The notes under the pieces: model-generated | The model's database searches: none | The model's input: only the letters and a program-made list of their open reading frames with translations | What the model was told of the DNA's origin: nothing | Shown here: positions 1 through 11,309 of the stretch, piece after piece | Numbering within the stretch: the stretch's first letter is position 1 | Layout: each line of letters starts with the position of its first letter | Made by a program: the position numbers and the translations under genes | From: Capra hircus | Taxonomy: Eukaryota > Chordata > Mammalia > Artiodactyla > Bovidae | Direction: 5' to 3' | Assembly (NCBI RefSeq): GCF_001704415.2 | Contig: NC_030823.1 | Location: 68,338,458-68,402,457 of the forward strand | Length of the DNA: 64,000 nucleotides

Positions 1-2788
1 TCAAGATTTAAAGCAATTCCCTAGCTGCCAACCCATTCCAGAGTGAGTGGAAGTCAAGCTTTTGCAGGCGCACTGTTTGAAAGGAAGGGTGTCCCCACTA
101 AGCCAATTTCAGATGTGTCCAAGAAGAACAAACAATGGAGTCCTTCCTAGAGCTATTCCGCACACATAGCCACCATGCCCAGAAGGTATGGGCTATACAT
201 GCTGACTCAGAGGGGCTCAGCTTGGCCGTGGACCATGATGTGGAGTGTTACCTATTATTTTCCTATATAAACAGATTGTTTTCCTGTATTTTCCCCATTA
301 TTATAAATGGATTGTGATGATGGGGAAGTAGGGTGCAGATTACTTGTCTTTTTAATATGTAGGCTACCTACATAGGTCCTGCATGTAGAACCTACCTAGA
401 GGTCCTACATCAGACTTATGGAGAAGATGCTGCCCTCCTCAAGTGTTCTGGACATTGATATGGTGGTGGTGACTGGATGGGACTTTGCATTGTCCTCTGT
501 GGGGTGAGGTGAGTGTGATCTGTGAGTAAGAGGAAAGTAAAATGAATATTTGATGTTCAGAAATTCAGACTATGGTAAAACTTTTAGTGATCATCATTTT
601 TGAGTCTCTTCTTGGACATGTGGGAAGTCTCTTCTGGGCCACCCTGAAGTTAAATGGGCCATGTGATCCCAAGGGCTGGCCAATGGAATGGGAGCAGAAG
701 TGATGACTGTTACTTTAAGGGCAAATGTGTTACAATCTCATGTGTCTTCTTTACATTTTCTCCCATCTAAATAGCTGCAAGCAAAGGACTCTAAGATGAA
801 ACTGTCACACGTACACGATGGAAGGAGGCCAACTGACAGCAGAAATTTCTGAGTAAGTAATAACTTTGTATTGAGGATAGCACTTATATTTGGAAATTGT
901 GTTTTATAGCAGCTGCGTTGATCACCTTGACCAATACGCTATTCTAAACTGAAGACTAGATCATAAAGCTGGGAAAGCTCTTTATTTTTCTTGAAAGGAG
1001 TGAAATCATCCTCCTGCCCTGTCATCTTCATCACATTTGGTTCAAAAAGTCCTTTTTTAGGATTGTTCTGATAGATAGGAACAAGTCAGGCTGTAGAATG
1101 TAAGAGAATTGGGACAAGTGGTTCAGAGCTAAAGTTTTCATCAGTGAAGGCATTGAAGGTCCACCCTTCATGGTGGTCCTTTTTCTGTGGCCTGGATAGC
1201 ACACTGGGGCTTAGCATATCTTTCTATGGCAGGATAGCACATTTTTATACATAGGCATCTAGGACATGACAAAGCTATATAAAGCTCAGTCAATAACTGA
1301 ACACCGTTGCCCAGGTCTTGGGATATGAGAACACCAGGTTAAATAAACCCATGGGCAGTTGTTTCTGGCGATATGTCTTCCTCCTCATTTCTGGGTGTGG
1401 ATTGCACTTGAAAACTCCAGCACAGCAATCCCTCTTGACCTATTGGTGACACCCAGCAAGGCCAGGCAGCAAGCGTGTGGATGCTGCTGGCATTCAAAAC
1501 TGGAAATAAGTCCCTAAAACACCCATTTTCTCATGGTGGTCCAGTATAGAACTGTGATCCAGGAATCTCTTTAAAACCCTCTTAAGCCTATTAAGATTAT
1601 CATAATCTATAACCTTGCAAGGACACAAGTCCTGCATAGTCAGCTACTTTGTAACGTGGTATTTCCATGTCTTTGAGATCCTAAACCTGATTCGTCAAAG
1701 CGTGACTGCTCCTAGTATTTTGAGATTGGGTAAAGCACTTCATTTTTATCTGCTGAGATCTTAAAAGGCTGTGACTGAGGTCTAGAGCTTTCTCTTTGTC
1801 ATCTAGGACTATATGACAGTACCTCACCAAGTCACTACTCATGCATCTAGACAGTAAAGAAGCTCAGGCCAACAATACCCAGCCTAGAGACCTGGAGGAC
1901 ATCACAGCCCATCCAAGCCATCAGTAAATCCTTGAAGCTTTAACCCTGGCCTCCTCCTCCCTCCACTCCCACCCCCAATTTACAATACCCTCTCTTTTAG
2001 GAGAAGGGTGGTGGAATTGCTTTGCATTGGAATTATTGGTATAAAGAGCTACCTTCTCATCTGAGTAATGCTAATTCATTCCCATCCATGGTCACTCACT
2101 ACCTATTAGAAATATCCTGACAGCCTGCATCTCATTACCATGGCAGCAGGTCCAGCTCCCAAGAATAACCTTCTAAGGAGGATGAAATGTACGCCACTGG
2201 CATCTAATACCAGGACATTCACATTCATATTTTTAGCAGCGTATATCAGTTAGCCCAACCTTTAGTGTACTCTATGTACTTTTAATAATCTCCATAAAAG
2301 CCTGATTTCCAATCCCTAGGCTCAAGCTGACAGTGTAAATAAAATCACCCAAATCCACAGGGTAAGAGAAATGAAAATGACAAGGATTAAAATTTGGTCA
2401 AACCTCTTTCTTTTTAAAAATTCTGCTTCCCTTCCAATTGGATCACGACCCTCTGTGTGCTCAGCTTAAGACCAGACGGTATGCTTTCACTTTTATTCCT
2501 CTGCAGCAGGCTTACAGTATTTAGTGAGAGTCTGTAAAGAATGTGTGCTGGGTAGAGAGTTAATACCATAATCCCCTATCGTTGGGGTCAAATGCTGAAT
2601 AGAGCAAAAGAATTAGAAAACATGTTACATACAATGGCAGGAAAAAATGCATCAGCATGCTGTTCTGCGAACACTAGCATCCTTCACCCGCAGGTAGTGG
2701 CCACGAGGTAACAGAGTGGATGAAGAGACGTGTACCTGAAGTCCAGGGTGTACACAGAAGCAGGGGTGGGAGACCTGAGCACAAGTCT
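1..2788. other. Unassigned sequence, no gene recognised
   Basis: I see no open frame of convincing length or composition and no young ruminant repeat in this block. The part around 600-790 (a 'ggccaatggaatgggagcagaagtg'-like stretch) resembles an old mammalian LTR-type repeat, but I cannot name the family. The remainder looks like single-copy intergenic or intronic DNA. Confidence 0.45.
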
Positions 2789-2800
2789 TAATCCCCATAT

Positions 2801-3022
2801 GAAAAGTGAAAGTGAAAGTGAAGTCGCTCAGTCGTGCCTGACTCTTTGCGACCCCATGGACTGTAGCCTACCAGGCTCCTCTGTCCATGGGATTTTCCAG
2901 GCAATAGTACTGGAGTGGGGTGCCGTTGCCTTCTCCAGGGGATCTTCCCAACCCAGGGACTGAACCCAGGTCTCCCGCATTGTAGACAGATGCTTTGCTG
3001 TCTGAGCCACCAGGGAAGTCCC
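2801..3022 (-). mobile_element. Bov-tA SINE (tRNA-derived), minus strand
   Basis: Reverse complement of the ruminant tRNA-Glu-derived SINE. It starts with GAAAGTGAAAGTGAAGTCGC, carries the TTTGCGACCCCATGGACTG core, and ends in CCACCAGGGAAGTCCC, which is the tRNA-like head read backwards. It is flanked by a 12-bp target-site duplication with one mismatch: taatccccatat at 2789-2800 and taatccccttat at 3023-3034. The open frames on both strands here are SINE sequence, not genes. Confidence 0.93.
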
Positions 3023-3034
3023 TAATCCCCTTAT

Positions 3035-3474
3035 ATTCTGGGCCATATTTGTCACCGTTTTAATTGCTTCTCTCCCAGTACTTGCTCCGTGGTTAGTTGG
3101 TAAGTAACACATGTGGGCACTAAATTGTTTCCCAGAGTTGAACGCTGATCTCTCCCTTTTCCCTCTTCAGCAGTGGGTGTGAATATTGTTCTCAAAGTGC
3201 TGCCATACATCTATCTCTGGAGAATTCTCTCAATGAACAAGTAGAAATTTGAGGCACCGAAGGCAAAAAGACTTGAACAGCCACCTTCCATTGTATCTTG
3301 GGAAAGTCAACTGAACTTCCTTGGAGTAAGATTACGAGCAAGTAAAAAACTTGATGTGGAAGTTCTATAAAGAGAAGTGAATATGCGTGTCAGTGGTTTG
3401 GCCATACAGTGACAAGCTGGATTTATCTGAAACAATGTTCTTTAAAGTAGCAACTATTACAGATTCAGCATTTA
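3035..3474. other. Unassigned sequence
   Basis: No gene or repeat that I can name. Composition is ordinary AT-rich intergenic DNA. Confidence 0.4.
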
Positions 3475-3860
3475 AATTTCTAAAGTTTATTTTAAAATTG
3501 ACACGTAGTAAATTGGGGGCTGTAGAGTTCTGTAGTGTTGACAAATGCAGAATTGTGTAAGCACTACCACCGTCAAGATACTTACATAAGATACCTAGGA
3601 CAGTCAAATTCGCAGAGTTAGAAAGTGCGCTGGCAGATGCCAGGGTGGCGGGTGGAGGTGGTCAGAGTTGGGGGGGTGCGGGGGATGGGGAGTTCGCGTT
3701 TAGTGGGGACAGGGTTTCAGTTTAGGCAGGTGAATAATTCAAGAGATGGGTGATGGTGAGAGTTGCCAGGCAATGTGAATGTACTTAGTGCCACTGAACT
3801 GTACAGTTAAATATGGTCAAAATATTGTGTTTTTACATTATGTGACTTTTACCGCAATAA
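3475..3860 (+). mobile_element. Old L1 3' end with 5' inversion
   Basis: Positions 3475-3608 read like L1 3'-region sequence on the minus strand ('ttaaaattgacacgtagtaa', then 'accaccgtcaagatactt'). From 3609 the sequence switches to the plus strand: a G-rich tract, then 'aatgtacttagtgccactgaac' and 'acttttaccgcaataa', which is the usual end of mammalian L1M elements. Minus then plus is the arrangement expected from twin priming, in which the 5' part of an L1 insertion is inverted. Subfamily not assigned. Confidence 0.65.
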
Positions 3861-4127
3861 TTCTTATGCACACAATATCACATATGTACAATGTATACAT
3901 GTTGTATATGTTGACCAGAATGATAATCCTGATAATCCAGAAGCCATATATGTAACAAAATACAAAGACAACATCATCTATGCATTGTGAATATACGTAT
4001 ATACTTTAACATATATAAATAACTAGAGAGCCAACTTTTGTGCAGGGAGTGTAGAAACAATCACCTAACCTGCTATTGTATCAACATGAAAGAGCTTATT
4101 AAGCGCACATTGATCTGAATATTAACC

Positions 4128-4320
4128 TGGCTTCCCTGGTGGCTGACAGTAAAGAATATGCTCGCAATGTAGGAGACCTGGGTTAGATTCCTGGGTCTGG
4201 AAGATCTCCTGGAAAAGGGAATGGCCTTGTCTAGAGAATTCCATGGACAGAGGAGCCTGGTGGGTTACAGTCCATGGGGTCGCAAAGAGTCAGACACAGA
4301 CACGACTGAGTGACTGAAAC
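4128..4320 (+). mobile_element. Bov-tA SINE, plus strand
   Basis: Starts with the tRNA-like head (TGGCTTCCCTGGTGGCTGAC), continues with 'gggttagattcctggg' (a degenerate Pol III B box) and ends with GACACGACTGAGTGACTGAA. The middle segment has several changes against its neighbours, so this is an older copy. No clean target-site duplication seen. Confidence 0.9.
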
Positions 4321-4587
4321 ACAAAACGCACTAGAGATGGAGAAACTTTGACTTAAAATTTTAAAATCTCATAACAACTGTAACTAGAGATGCGGCCCTC
4401 TACGCGTTGCAAGTGTATCTTTAAACTCAAAGGGAGATGAGGTTGTAGGAAGTAGGGAAAAGATTGTGTTTATGCGTGTGTGTACATATGCATCTGTGAG
4501 ATTACATTACAAATCCGTTAGCCCCTTAGACGGGGGAGAATTGACTTGTTTTTGCATATGACCAATCCTGTGTGTTTATGCAGAAGA

Positions 4588-4731
4588 TAAGATGGTTAGA
4601 TAGCATCACCAACTCAATGGACATGAATCTGAGCAAACCCTGGGAGATAGTGAAGGACAGGGAAGCCTAGCATGCTGCAGCCCATGGGGTTGCAAAGTCG
4701 GACATGACTTGGTGACTGAACAACAACAAAT
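4588..4731 (+). mobile_element. BovB LINE 3' end, 5'-truncated
   Basis: Matches the last ~145 nt of BovB (the ART2A segment): 'gatagcatcaccaactcaatgg', 'ctgggagatagtgaaggacagg', 'tggggttgcaaagtcggacatgactt', then a 'gactgaacaacaacaaa' tail. It is non-coding 3' sequence from heavily truncated reverse transcription. Confidence 0.85.
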
Positions 4732-4805
4732 ATGACTAAATGACCAAAAGCTCATGGCCTTAAGGAGAAAACCATTAGAAAAAGTATTGTTATTATGTTT
4801 GGCAC

Positions 4806-4908
4806 GTTGTACAGCTTATGGATTCTTAGTTCCCCAATCAGGGATCAAACTTGGGTCCATAGCAGTGAAAGCACCATGTCCTAGTCCCTAGACCACCAGG
4901 GAAGTCCC
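4806..4908 (-). mobile_element. CHR-type SINE fragment
   Basis: The right end (CCACCAGGGAAGTCCCT) is the tRNA-like head in reverse. 'ccccaatcagggatcaaacttggg' is the reverse of the 'ccctggtcagggaac' body typical of cetartiodactyl CHR SINEs. Diverged and truncated. Confidence 0.6.
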
Positions 4909-5279
4909 TAGAAAGATGATTAACTAGGGTTTTAGCATTATGTTTGTGAGGACAATCTTTTCTTCACTTAAGTAAGATACCATCACTCATATGAAAACAT
5001 AAGGTTTGATTTCCCCAGGAAGTATAGACATATTATGAGTAATTCAGCATATCATCTTGTTCCTGCAAGGTATACTGACCAAATTACTAAAAGAATCTGA
5101 TTTCAAGCAAACAAATCACTGTTGTTTAATAAAAGGAATATCCTTAATTTTATGTTTTATCTTTATCCCCGCAGTAAGCCTCTCAATCTTCTTTACTGGT
5201 TCCTCCTCATCTAGGTGGTATTCTTTTCCTCATACTTCACTCATATTCACAGAGAAATCATGTATGCCTATGATTAGCC
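4909..5279. other. Unassigned AT-rich sequence
   Basis: No recognised repeat. A short open frame at 5057-5284 has no recognisable domain and no promoter or splice context. Confidence 0.4.
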
Positions 5280-5575
5280 ATTGATCTACACCTCCAACCC
5301 AGGTTTCCCTCCTGAGTTCTGCATGTTCCAGCTTTCTACTTGATCTCTCTCCCTGGATATTCCACAAACCCAAACTTAAATTGTCCAAAATGGACCTCAG
5401 TATCTGTCAAACCAAATGGTTCCCCCTCCATAGAATTTTCCATACACTTCGATGAGCTCTTATCTCACTTCCTGTTTCTTTCACAGGACTGCAGGCAACG
5501 AGCATGTGTCTTTTCCCCAGTGCCTGGCACGGTGCCTGGCATCTGGTAGGCATTTATAAATATTTGTGGAAGGAA
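5280..5575 (+). mobile_element. L2 LINE fragment
   Basis: Ancient L2 3'-region wording: 'aacttaaattgtccaaaatgg' (from the L2 'ctcaacatgtccaaaactga' segment) and the L2 end 'agtgcctggcacggtgcctggcatctggtaggcatttataaatatttgtggaaggaatga'-type tail. Strongly diverged. Confidence 0.65.
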
Positions 5576-6034
5576 TGAGTGCATATGACACTCATATGCA
5601 TATAAATAGAAATTTACTTCCACCTCAGACCCCAATGTTTATGAATAGTTTTTAAATGGATGAGTAGCTCTGATACACATATAGATATAAGCATTCATTC
5701 CCACACCAACCACCAACTACCGTATCTACATAATGTCTAGAGATCAAATAAAGTCTGCTTTGTGCAGCAAGGAAATTAATTAGCACATTTCAGTTTCTCT
5801 CCTATTCTCTTTTCTCATTGAAATCATATTCTTTTTTATTCAACATTATAACATAAGCATTTTTCCGTTTCTTAAAAAGTCTCAGACATTACTTCCGCCA
5901 ATTGAATTAATACTACCTCAGAAAGAAGTTCTTGCTGTGCACTGGAAGTTCCATTGGAAGCATCACTTGGAAGCATCAGCACCTGGAAGCGAGCACCTCC
6001 TCTAGAAGCAACTCCTCTTCAGCGTCTGTGTTCT
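5576..6034. other. Unassigned sequence
   Basis: AT-rich, no recognised gene or repeat. A local near-repeat 'ggaagcatcacttggaagcatcagcacctggaagc' lies at about 5956-5990. Confidence 0.4.
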
Positions 6035-6196
6035 ACAAAGCGTGGCCTCCGGACCAGCAGCATCGGCCGCATCTAGAAACTTGTTGAAAATTCTTGGTCT
6101 CCACCCCCTCGTTTCTGCATCAGAGATGCTGGTGTGGAGCCTGAGATGTGTACTTTAACAGGCTCTCCAGGTGATAGAAGTTTGAGAACTACTGTT
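6035..6196. mobile_element. MER5A-like hAT-Charlie nonautonomous transposon
   Basis: Contains 'gcctccggaccagcagcatc', 'cagagatgctggtgtggagcc' and the end 'ggctctccaggtgatagaagtttgagaactactgtt', which match the short palindromic MER5A/MER5B elements. No coding capacity. Ends are worn, so the 8-bp target duplication cannot be read. Confidence 0.72.
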
Positions 6197-6447
6197 AAAC
6201 ACTCTTCTGTGAACCGTATATCCGCAACATGTGAATCTTGCTGCACTTTCCACTCACCCTTATCAGTTCCATATCATATTCATACTGAAAAAAAAGCCTT
6301 CTATATTTGGCAATAAGTCTTTAAAACAAGGCCTAGTTTCTTGCTGTACATAAAACATAAATAAATAGAAGTACAGTATAAGGCAGTGTTTTTTAAACTT
6401 AGTTTTAGGAACAGAAATTTGCTTCAAATGAAGTATTGTGCAAAAGT

Positions 6448-6448
<1 letters not shown>

Positions 6449-6480
<32 letters not shown>
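6449..6480 (+). repeat. (TG)n microsatellite
   Basis: Uninterrupted TG dinucleotides for about 15 units. A pure run of this length is likely to be polymorphic. The threonine/histidine-rich minus-strand open frame across it is an artefact of the repeat. Confidence 0.95.
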
Positions 6481-6482
<2 letters not shown>

Positions 6483-6945
6483 GGGAGACAACAAGGAATG
6501 ACTATGTTTGAACGTGGTTGAAGGGGTTGGGAAATCAGAATCTGCTCACTGGACTGGGCTTTCTTCCACCCTTTTCTCCAGGATGCCTCCAGGGAACCCA
6601 ATCTGAAAACCTCCGAGAAGGTGGAAAGGGAGTGAGGTGGGAGTCAGGAGACCTGGTCTCTGTTTTATTTCTTTGGGTCATTCATTAATAATGCATCTCT
6701 GAGCTACATGTTCCTTATCTGAAAATAAGTAACCTAAAATTTCTCTTCCAGCTTGAAGTTTCTTCTTTCTCTCACTTATTGGCTAGCTTTTTGTAGAAAA
6801 AGATCCGAGCTATTTTGCAAGTTCTCTTTTCCTTGGAGACTCAGGCAGACATGTTGGCTATGCCATTTGCAAGGTCCCCTGTCTTTTCTTTCAGTGTCAA
6901 CCAACAGGCATTAATAAATAGACAGGCACCTGGCCAGGCACACTG
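6481..6945. other. Unassigned sequence
   Basis: No gene or repeat that I can name. Confidence 0.4.
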
Positions 6946-7322
6946 GTGCTTTTGAACTGTGGTGTTGGAGAAGACTCTTGAGAGTCCTTTGGACTGCAAG
7001 GAGATCCAACCAGTCCATCCTAAAGGAGATCAGTCCCGAATATTTATTGGAAGGACTGATGCTGAAGCTGAAGCTGAAGCTCCAATACTTTGGCCACCTG
7101 ATGCAAAGAACTGACTCATTGGAAAAGACCCTGATGTTGGGAAAGACTGAAGGCAGGAGGAGAAGGGGACGACAGAGGATGAGATGGTTGGATGACATCA
7201 CTGATGCAATGGCCATGAGTTTGAGCAAGCTCTGGGGGTTGGTGATGGATAGGGAAGCCTGGCGTGCTGCAGTTCATAGGGTTGCAAAGAGTCGCACATG
7301 ACTGAGTGACTGAACTGAACTG
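6946..7322 (+). mobile_element. BovB LINE 3' end, 5'-truncated
   Basis: The last ~375 nt of BovB in sense: 'gcttttgaactgtggtgttgg', 'actttggccacctgatgc', 'ggacgacagaggatgagatgg', ending GACTGAACTGAACTGA. A plus-strand frame encodes the C-terminal part of the BovB polyprotein ('[19 protein letters not shown]'). A (CTGAAG)n-like stutter at 7062-7080 is a local slippage expansion. Confidence 0.92.
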
Positions 7323-7435
7323 AGGCAGGCAACATTTGGAGTGCCTCGAAAGAAATCTCCCACTAAATTCCCATTAGCACTTAACAGATTTTCAACCCCA
7401 GCATTTAACTGGGGCTATGGCCTGATGATAACTAA

Positions 7436-7636
7436 GCCTGCTGGCTTAGTGGTAAAGAATCCACCTGCAATGCAGGAGACCTGGGTTTAATCCCTGGGTC
7501 GGGAAGATCCTCTGGAGAAGGAAATGGCAACCCACTCCAGTATTCTTGCGTGGAGAATCCCATGGACAGAGGAGCCTGCTGGGCTATAGTCCATGGCATC
7601 ACAAAGAGTCAGACTCAACTGAGTGAGCACGCACAG
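7436..7636 (+). mobile_element. Bov-tA SINE, plus strand
   Basis: 'ggcttagtggtaaagaatcc' head, 'ggtttaatccctgggtcgggaag' (decayed B box), 'ggaaatggcaacccactccag' body, ending 'tcaactgagtgagcacgcac'. Degenerate copy with no clear target-site duplication. Confidence 0.9.
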
Positions 7637-7854
7637 GCCGATGCTGTGGGGATATGAGAAGGTTTCAGGGAGCAGCAGCACACAGTGGCATTGGCCTTTT
7701 CTGCAGCCTCCTCCTCACGTTCTTTCCCCTCAAGGGTCATGAGTATCACTTTCCGTCTCCTTCCTGCAGGGACCTCTGCATTTTCTGCATTTCCATCTTC
7801 TGTTTCTCCCTGACTTTTTCTTCTTATCAGTTCCCGTGACTCTGCTGAGGCCAC

Positions 7855-8167
7855 TAATATTTTTTTATTGGCTGTGCTGGGTCTTCGTGGCTGCACAGGC
7901 TTTTCTCTAGTGGCGAGCGGGAGCTCCTCTCTAGTTGCGGCGCACGGGTTTCTCATTGCGGTGGCTTCACTTGCCGCAGAGCCCAGGCTCCAGGGAACGC
8001 GGGCTTCCGTAGTCACGGCTCCCGGGCTCCAGAGCACAGCCTCAATAGTTGTGCTTCAAGAGCTTAGTTGCTCCACGGCATGAGGGATCTTACCGGATCA
8101 GGCATCAGACCCACGTCTCCTGCACGGGCAGGTGGATTCGTTACTACTGAGCCACCAGGGAAGGCCG
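7855..8167 (-). mobile_element. CHR-2-type SINE, minus strand
   Basis: Long CpG-rich element: 'ggctgtgctgggtcttcgtggctgc', 'ctctagttgcggcgcacggg', 'ttgctccacggcatgagggatctt', 'actgagccaccagggaaggcc'. This is the cetartiodactyl CHR-2 layout read from 3' to 5', so its tRNA-like head is on the right. The CpG density comes from the SINE and is not evidence of a CpG-island promoter. Confidence 0.85.
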
Positions 8168-8256
8168 AGGCCACGTCTCAGAGACATCTCTAAGCCTGCT
8201 GGTGGCCATCAGAGGGAAGGTGGGAGAGAGCCCAGGTCGGAACTGTGTTATCCCAT

Positions 8257-8566
8257 TGCTGTGGACTGAATGCTTGTATTCCTCTCCTGCCACCCCTTCC
8301 GATTCACGTGTTGAAACCTAAGGCCTAACGTGATGGTGTTTGAAGTGAAGCCTTTGGGAGGTGATTGGTCGTGAGGACAGAGCCCCATCGGAGGGATTCC
8401 TGCCCTTGTAAAGGAGGCTCCAGAGAGACCCTTCTGCCGTGAACGTGCAGAGGACGGCCATGTGTGAATCAGGAGGCCAGCCAGTCGCCAGAACTGGGAG
8501 AAATCAACTGTCATCCGTAAGTCACCCCATCTATGGTATTTTTATAGCCAGAACAGACTAAGACGG
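8257..8566 (+). mobile_element. MaLR solo LTR (MST/MLT1 type)
   Basis: Begins TGCTGTGGACTGAATG, continues 'gttgaaacctaaggcc', 'cctttgggaggtgattgg', 'tgcccttgtaaaggaggc', and ends 'tatggtatttttatagccagaacagactaagac'. This is the standard MST/MLT1 LTR order in sense, about 310 nt long. Only the LTR is present. Known as a nonautonomous ERVL-MaLR family. Confidence 0.9.
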
Positions 8567-8590
8567 CTATCCTTATGTAAAACAGTTGCA

Positions 8591-8637
<47 letters not shown>

Positions 8638-9089
8638 CTGTGTGGAGGGTAGCGGTAGTGGGGCAGTGGGGGAACCTGAGGGGCAAGTTGAGCGTGATCT
8701 TACACTTTTGGCACTTTGCTCCCATAAAGTCTCCTCTGAAGCCTCTGGAAAGAAGGTCATTGAGACCGTGGCACCTCAAATGGCAAGAAGCATATTCTCT
8801 GAGATGCAGAGACCTTGCTCTAGCAGAGACACATTTCTGATGTGTCAGAGGTTTTGACAGAAATACCAGACGCTCTTTAATTAAATTTGTGGACCAAAAA
8901 TGGCCTGGCAGGGAAAGCACACTGATAAAAATCTCTGTTATACCTTATATTTTACATTAGACTGTACTAGTTATGCACATATAATAATTTTTTCAAGTGG
9001 AGTTTTTAAAACGCAATCTACACATCTATGTTTTTGTGTGCTTTCATCATATGGAGAACTAAAGTGTGGACTGCTTGGCTGGGGCAGCT
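8567..9089. other. Unassigned sequence with a TG tract
   Basis: Apart from the microsatellite listed separately I recognise nothing. Open frames on both strands across the TG tract are low-complexity artefacts. Confidence 0.45.
8595..8635 (+). repeat. (TG)n microsatellite
   Basis: About 20 uninterrupted TG units directly after 'catc' and before 'actgtgtgg'. It lies just downstream of the MaLR LTR. Confidence 0.95.
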
Positions 9090-10570
9090 GGCAGTGTTAC
9101 CCAGCCCCCTTTTTCCTCTCCAGTGTTTTTAGCATCCCCTCAAGCTTTAGGCTCTGTGTCTTCTGTATGTAAATGGGAGCCAATCTCACTCATCTTCTCC
9201 TTTGTATCCCCTTTACCCTCTGGTCGCCTTCCCTTTTCCTCTCAGTCAAGCTCATTGAGACAAGAGTTAATGCTTACGGTCTACAGCGAGGCCCCTGCCT
9301 TTTTCCTCACAATTGCTCACGATTCCTCCAGCTTCCAACTGCCCCTCGACTTCCATCCGCACTCTGCTGGAACTGCTCTTGCTAAGTTACCCATCTCAAA
9401 TCCCCTGACAACTTTTTTGTCACTGTTACACTGGACTTCTATGAGAAAACTCCATCATTTCCTTCTTGACTTCTTCCTCCTTCGAAGTCCAAGCCCCTCT
9501 TTCTCCTAGTTTTCCTCAGAGCTCGTGAAGCCATTCTTCTCAGCCTATGCTGGTCCTCCCTGAGGATCTGTCTTATGCCCTCCGCTTTTCTAGGCTACTT
9601 ACTCCTCCTGAGCAAAACCATCCACACCCGAGGGGTTCAGCCCTCACCTGTGTGCCGATAGTATCCAAAGCAATACTTTCAGCCCAGATCTGCCCCTCGT
9701 GAGCTCTCAACATTCATTTTAGACTGTCTCCATTTAATAGCGACCTTAAATTAAAATTATCATCTTAACTTTTAAACTCTGCTCCTTTCGCTCAGTGAAT
9801 ATCACCATCCAGCCACCCAAGTAAGAAACCGAGATTCATCGTAGACTTGCCTACGTTCAGTCAATCAAATCCTCCCAGTACGGCACCCTCTCTAATCTCT
9901 CTACAGCTGTCATCACTGCTGCCTGGGTTTGAGTTCAGGTAGTGTTCACGTATCATCTGGGCAGGTGCCTTCTGGGTTCCCTGCCCTTAGTTTCTCATAA
10001 ATTATCTACAAATTACCTTCAATCCATCCTCCAGATGATCATCCCAGAACAGTGTCATTCAATCTGGTAGCCACTAGCCACTTAGAGCTATTTACGTTTA
10101 AATAAAACGAAGTGAAACTGGAAAATCTAGCTCCTCAGTTACCCTGGCTACATTTTAAGTGCTCAGCAGTCCACGTGGCTCATGGTGGCCCCCTGAAGAG
10201 TGCAGATACAGAGTATTTGCCTCATTGCAGAAAGTTCTATCGGATAGTGCTGTTCTAGAGCATGATTGTGTCATACCCCCAACTTGCTTCCCAAGTGATT
10301 CCACACATCCCTCAGATTAAATTCCAAAATCCTTTAGCATGGCATATAGGACCTTGCCCTCCAGTCCACTCTCCCTTTCATTGTCTCCTGAGCTTGAAAC
10401 CTATGCTTCCATCGTATCAGGCCCCAGCCCCTGTCCCCATGCTTTTGGTTATGCTGTTTCTTCCACTTGGAAGGGCTGCCTTCCTTTGTCCCTTTAAAAC
10501 TCCTGTGTATGTTTCAAACTCAATTCAAGCACTATTCTCTCGCTGAGGCTTTTCCTTGATTTCTAGGCAG
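9090..10570 (+). mobile_element. Long L2 LINE remnant, interrupted by a hAT element
   Basis: An unusually long L2 in sense. The 'gtgtgccgatagtatccaaagcaatactttcagcccagatctgcccc' stretch corresponds to the L2 'tatgctgatgactcccaaatttatatctccagcccagacc' reverse-transcriptase segment. Later come 'attccaaaatcctttagcatggcatataggacc' and 'tatgctgtttcttccacttggaa', typical of the L2 3' half. Frames are broken throughout. The block 10050-10252 is a separate insertion. Confidence 0.7.
10050..10252. mobile_element. hAT-type MITE (CAGTGnTGTCCAAT class)
   Basis: Has the 'ggtagccactagccact' core and ends 'gcagaaagttctatcggatagtgctg', whose reverse complement matches the left end 'cagtgtcattcaatctggtag' as degenerate terminal inverted repeats. 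This wording is typical of mammalian nonautonomous hAT-Charlie elements (MER3-like; name not certain). It splits an L2, which resumes at about 10253 with 'gagcatgattgtgtcat'. Confidence 0.7.
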
Positions 10571-10630
10571 AGTTTAGACTCCCCTTTGTATAACTTTCCC
10601 TGGCAGCTTATACTACTATGATACTCCTTG

Positions 10631-10645
10631 TTTTTTTTTTTTTTT
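10631..10645 (+). repeat. Poly-T run
   Basis: Fifteen consecutive T after the L2 remnant. Possibly the tail of a lost minus-strand retroelement. Confidence 0.9.
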
Positions 10646-10669
10646 AATCTATTGATTCACTGTTGAAAG

Positions 10670-11290
10670 CTGAATAATGACTCCCATCCCAAGACATTGA
10701 CATCCTCATCTCCAAAACTGATGAATATTGTTACCTTACATGGTAAGAGGAACTTTGCATATGATTGAATTGTAGCATGGGAGATGGGGAGATTATTATG
10801 ATTATCCAGAGAGGCTTTATGATATAATCACAGAGGTCTTTATAAAAAGGGTACAGGAGTGTTATAGCCAGAGGTCTAGAGAGAAGGATATAGGATGATA
10901 GAAGCAGAGTTTGGGAGAAGGAAATGGCAACCCACTCCAGTAGTCTTGCCTGGAGAATCCCATGCACAGAGGAGCCTGGTGGGCTACAGTCCAGAGGGTC
11001 GCACAGAGTCGGACACGAATGAAGAGGCTTAGCAGAAGCTGCAAGCAGAGTTTAGAGTGGTGTGAAGAGAGAGGAAGGGGCTACAAGTCAAGGAACACAG
11101 GTGGCCCCTGGAAGCTGGAAGAGACAAGGAAATGGGTCCTTCCTTGGAACCCCCAGAATGCAACCTGTTGACCCACTTTAGACTTCTGACTTCTAGAGCT
11201 AAAATATAATAACTCAGTGTTGCTTCAAACCACTAAATTTGTGGTAACTTTTTACAGCTGCAGTAGTAAATGAATACATTTACTTTTTCG
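10670..11290 (+). mobile_element. MaLR LTR (MLT1 type), split by a SINE
   Basis: Left part: 'tgttaccttacatggtaagaggaactttgca', 'gagatggggagattattatgattatccag'. Right part: 'gtggcccctggaagctggaagagacaagg', 'cttctgacttctagagc', 'cactaaatttgtggtaactttttacagc'. These occur in this order in MLT1 LTRs. The two halves are interrupted at 10913-11042 by a BOV-A2 monomer. Confidence 0.88.
10913..11042 (+). mobile_element. BOV-A2-type SINE monomer with target-site duplication
   Basis: 'gggagaaggaaatggcaaccc' to 'ggacacgaatgaagaggcttagcagaagctgc'. The 11-bp sequence aagcagagttt occurs exactly on both sides (10902-10912 and 11043-11053), proving insertion into the MLT1 LTR. Confidence 0.95.
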
Positions 11291-11309
11291 TCCGTACACC
11301 TATGCCACA

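Noticed and set aside
7855..8167. Apparent CpG island
   Set aside because: The CpGs belong to a CHR-2-type SINE, a family that is CpG-rich by origin.
8573..8920. Open frames rich in His/Thr or Cys/Val
   Set aside because: Translations of a TG microsatellite.
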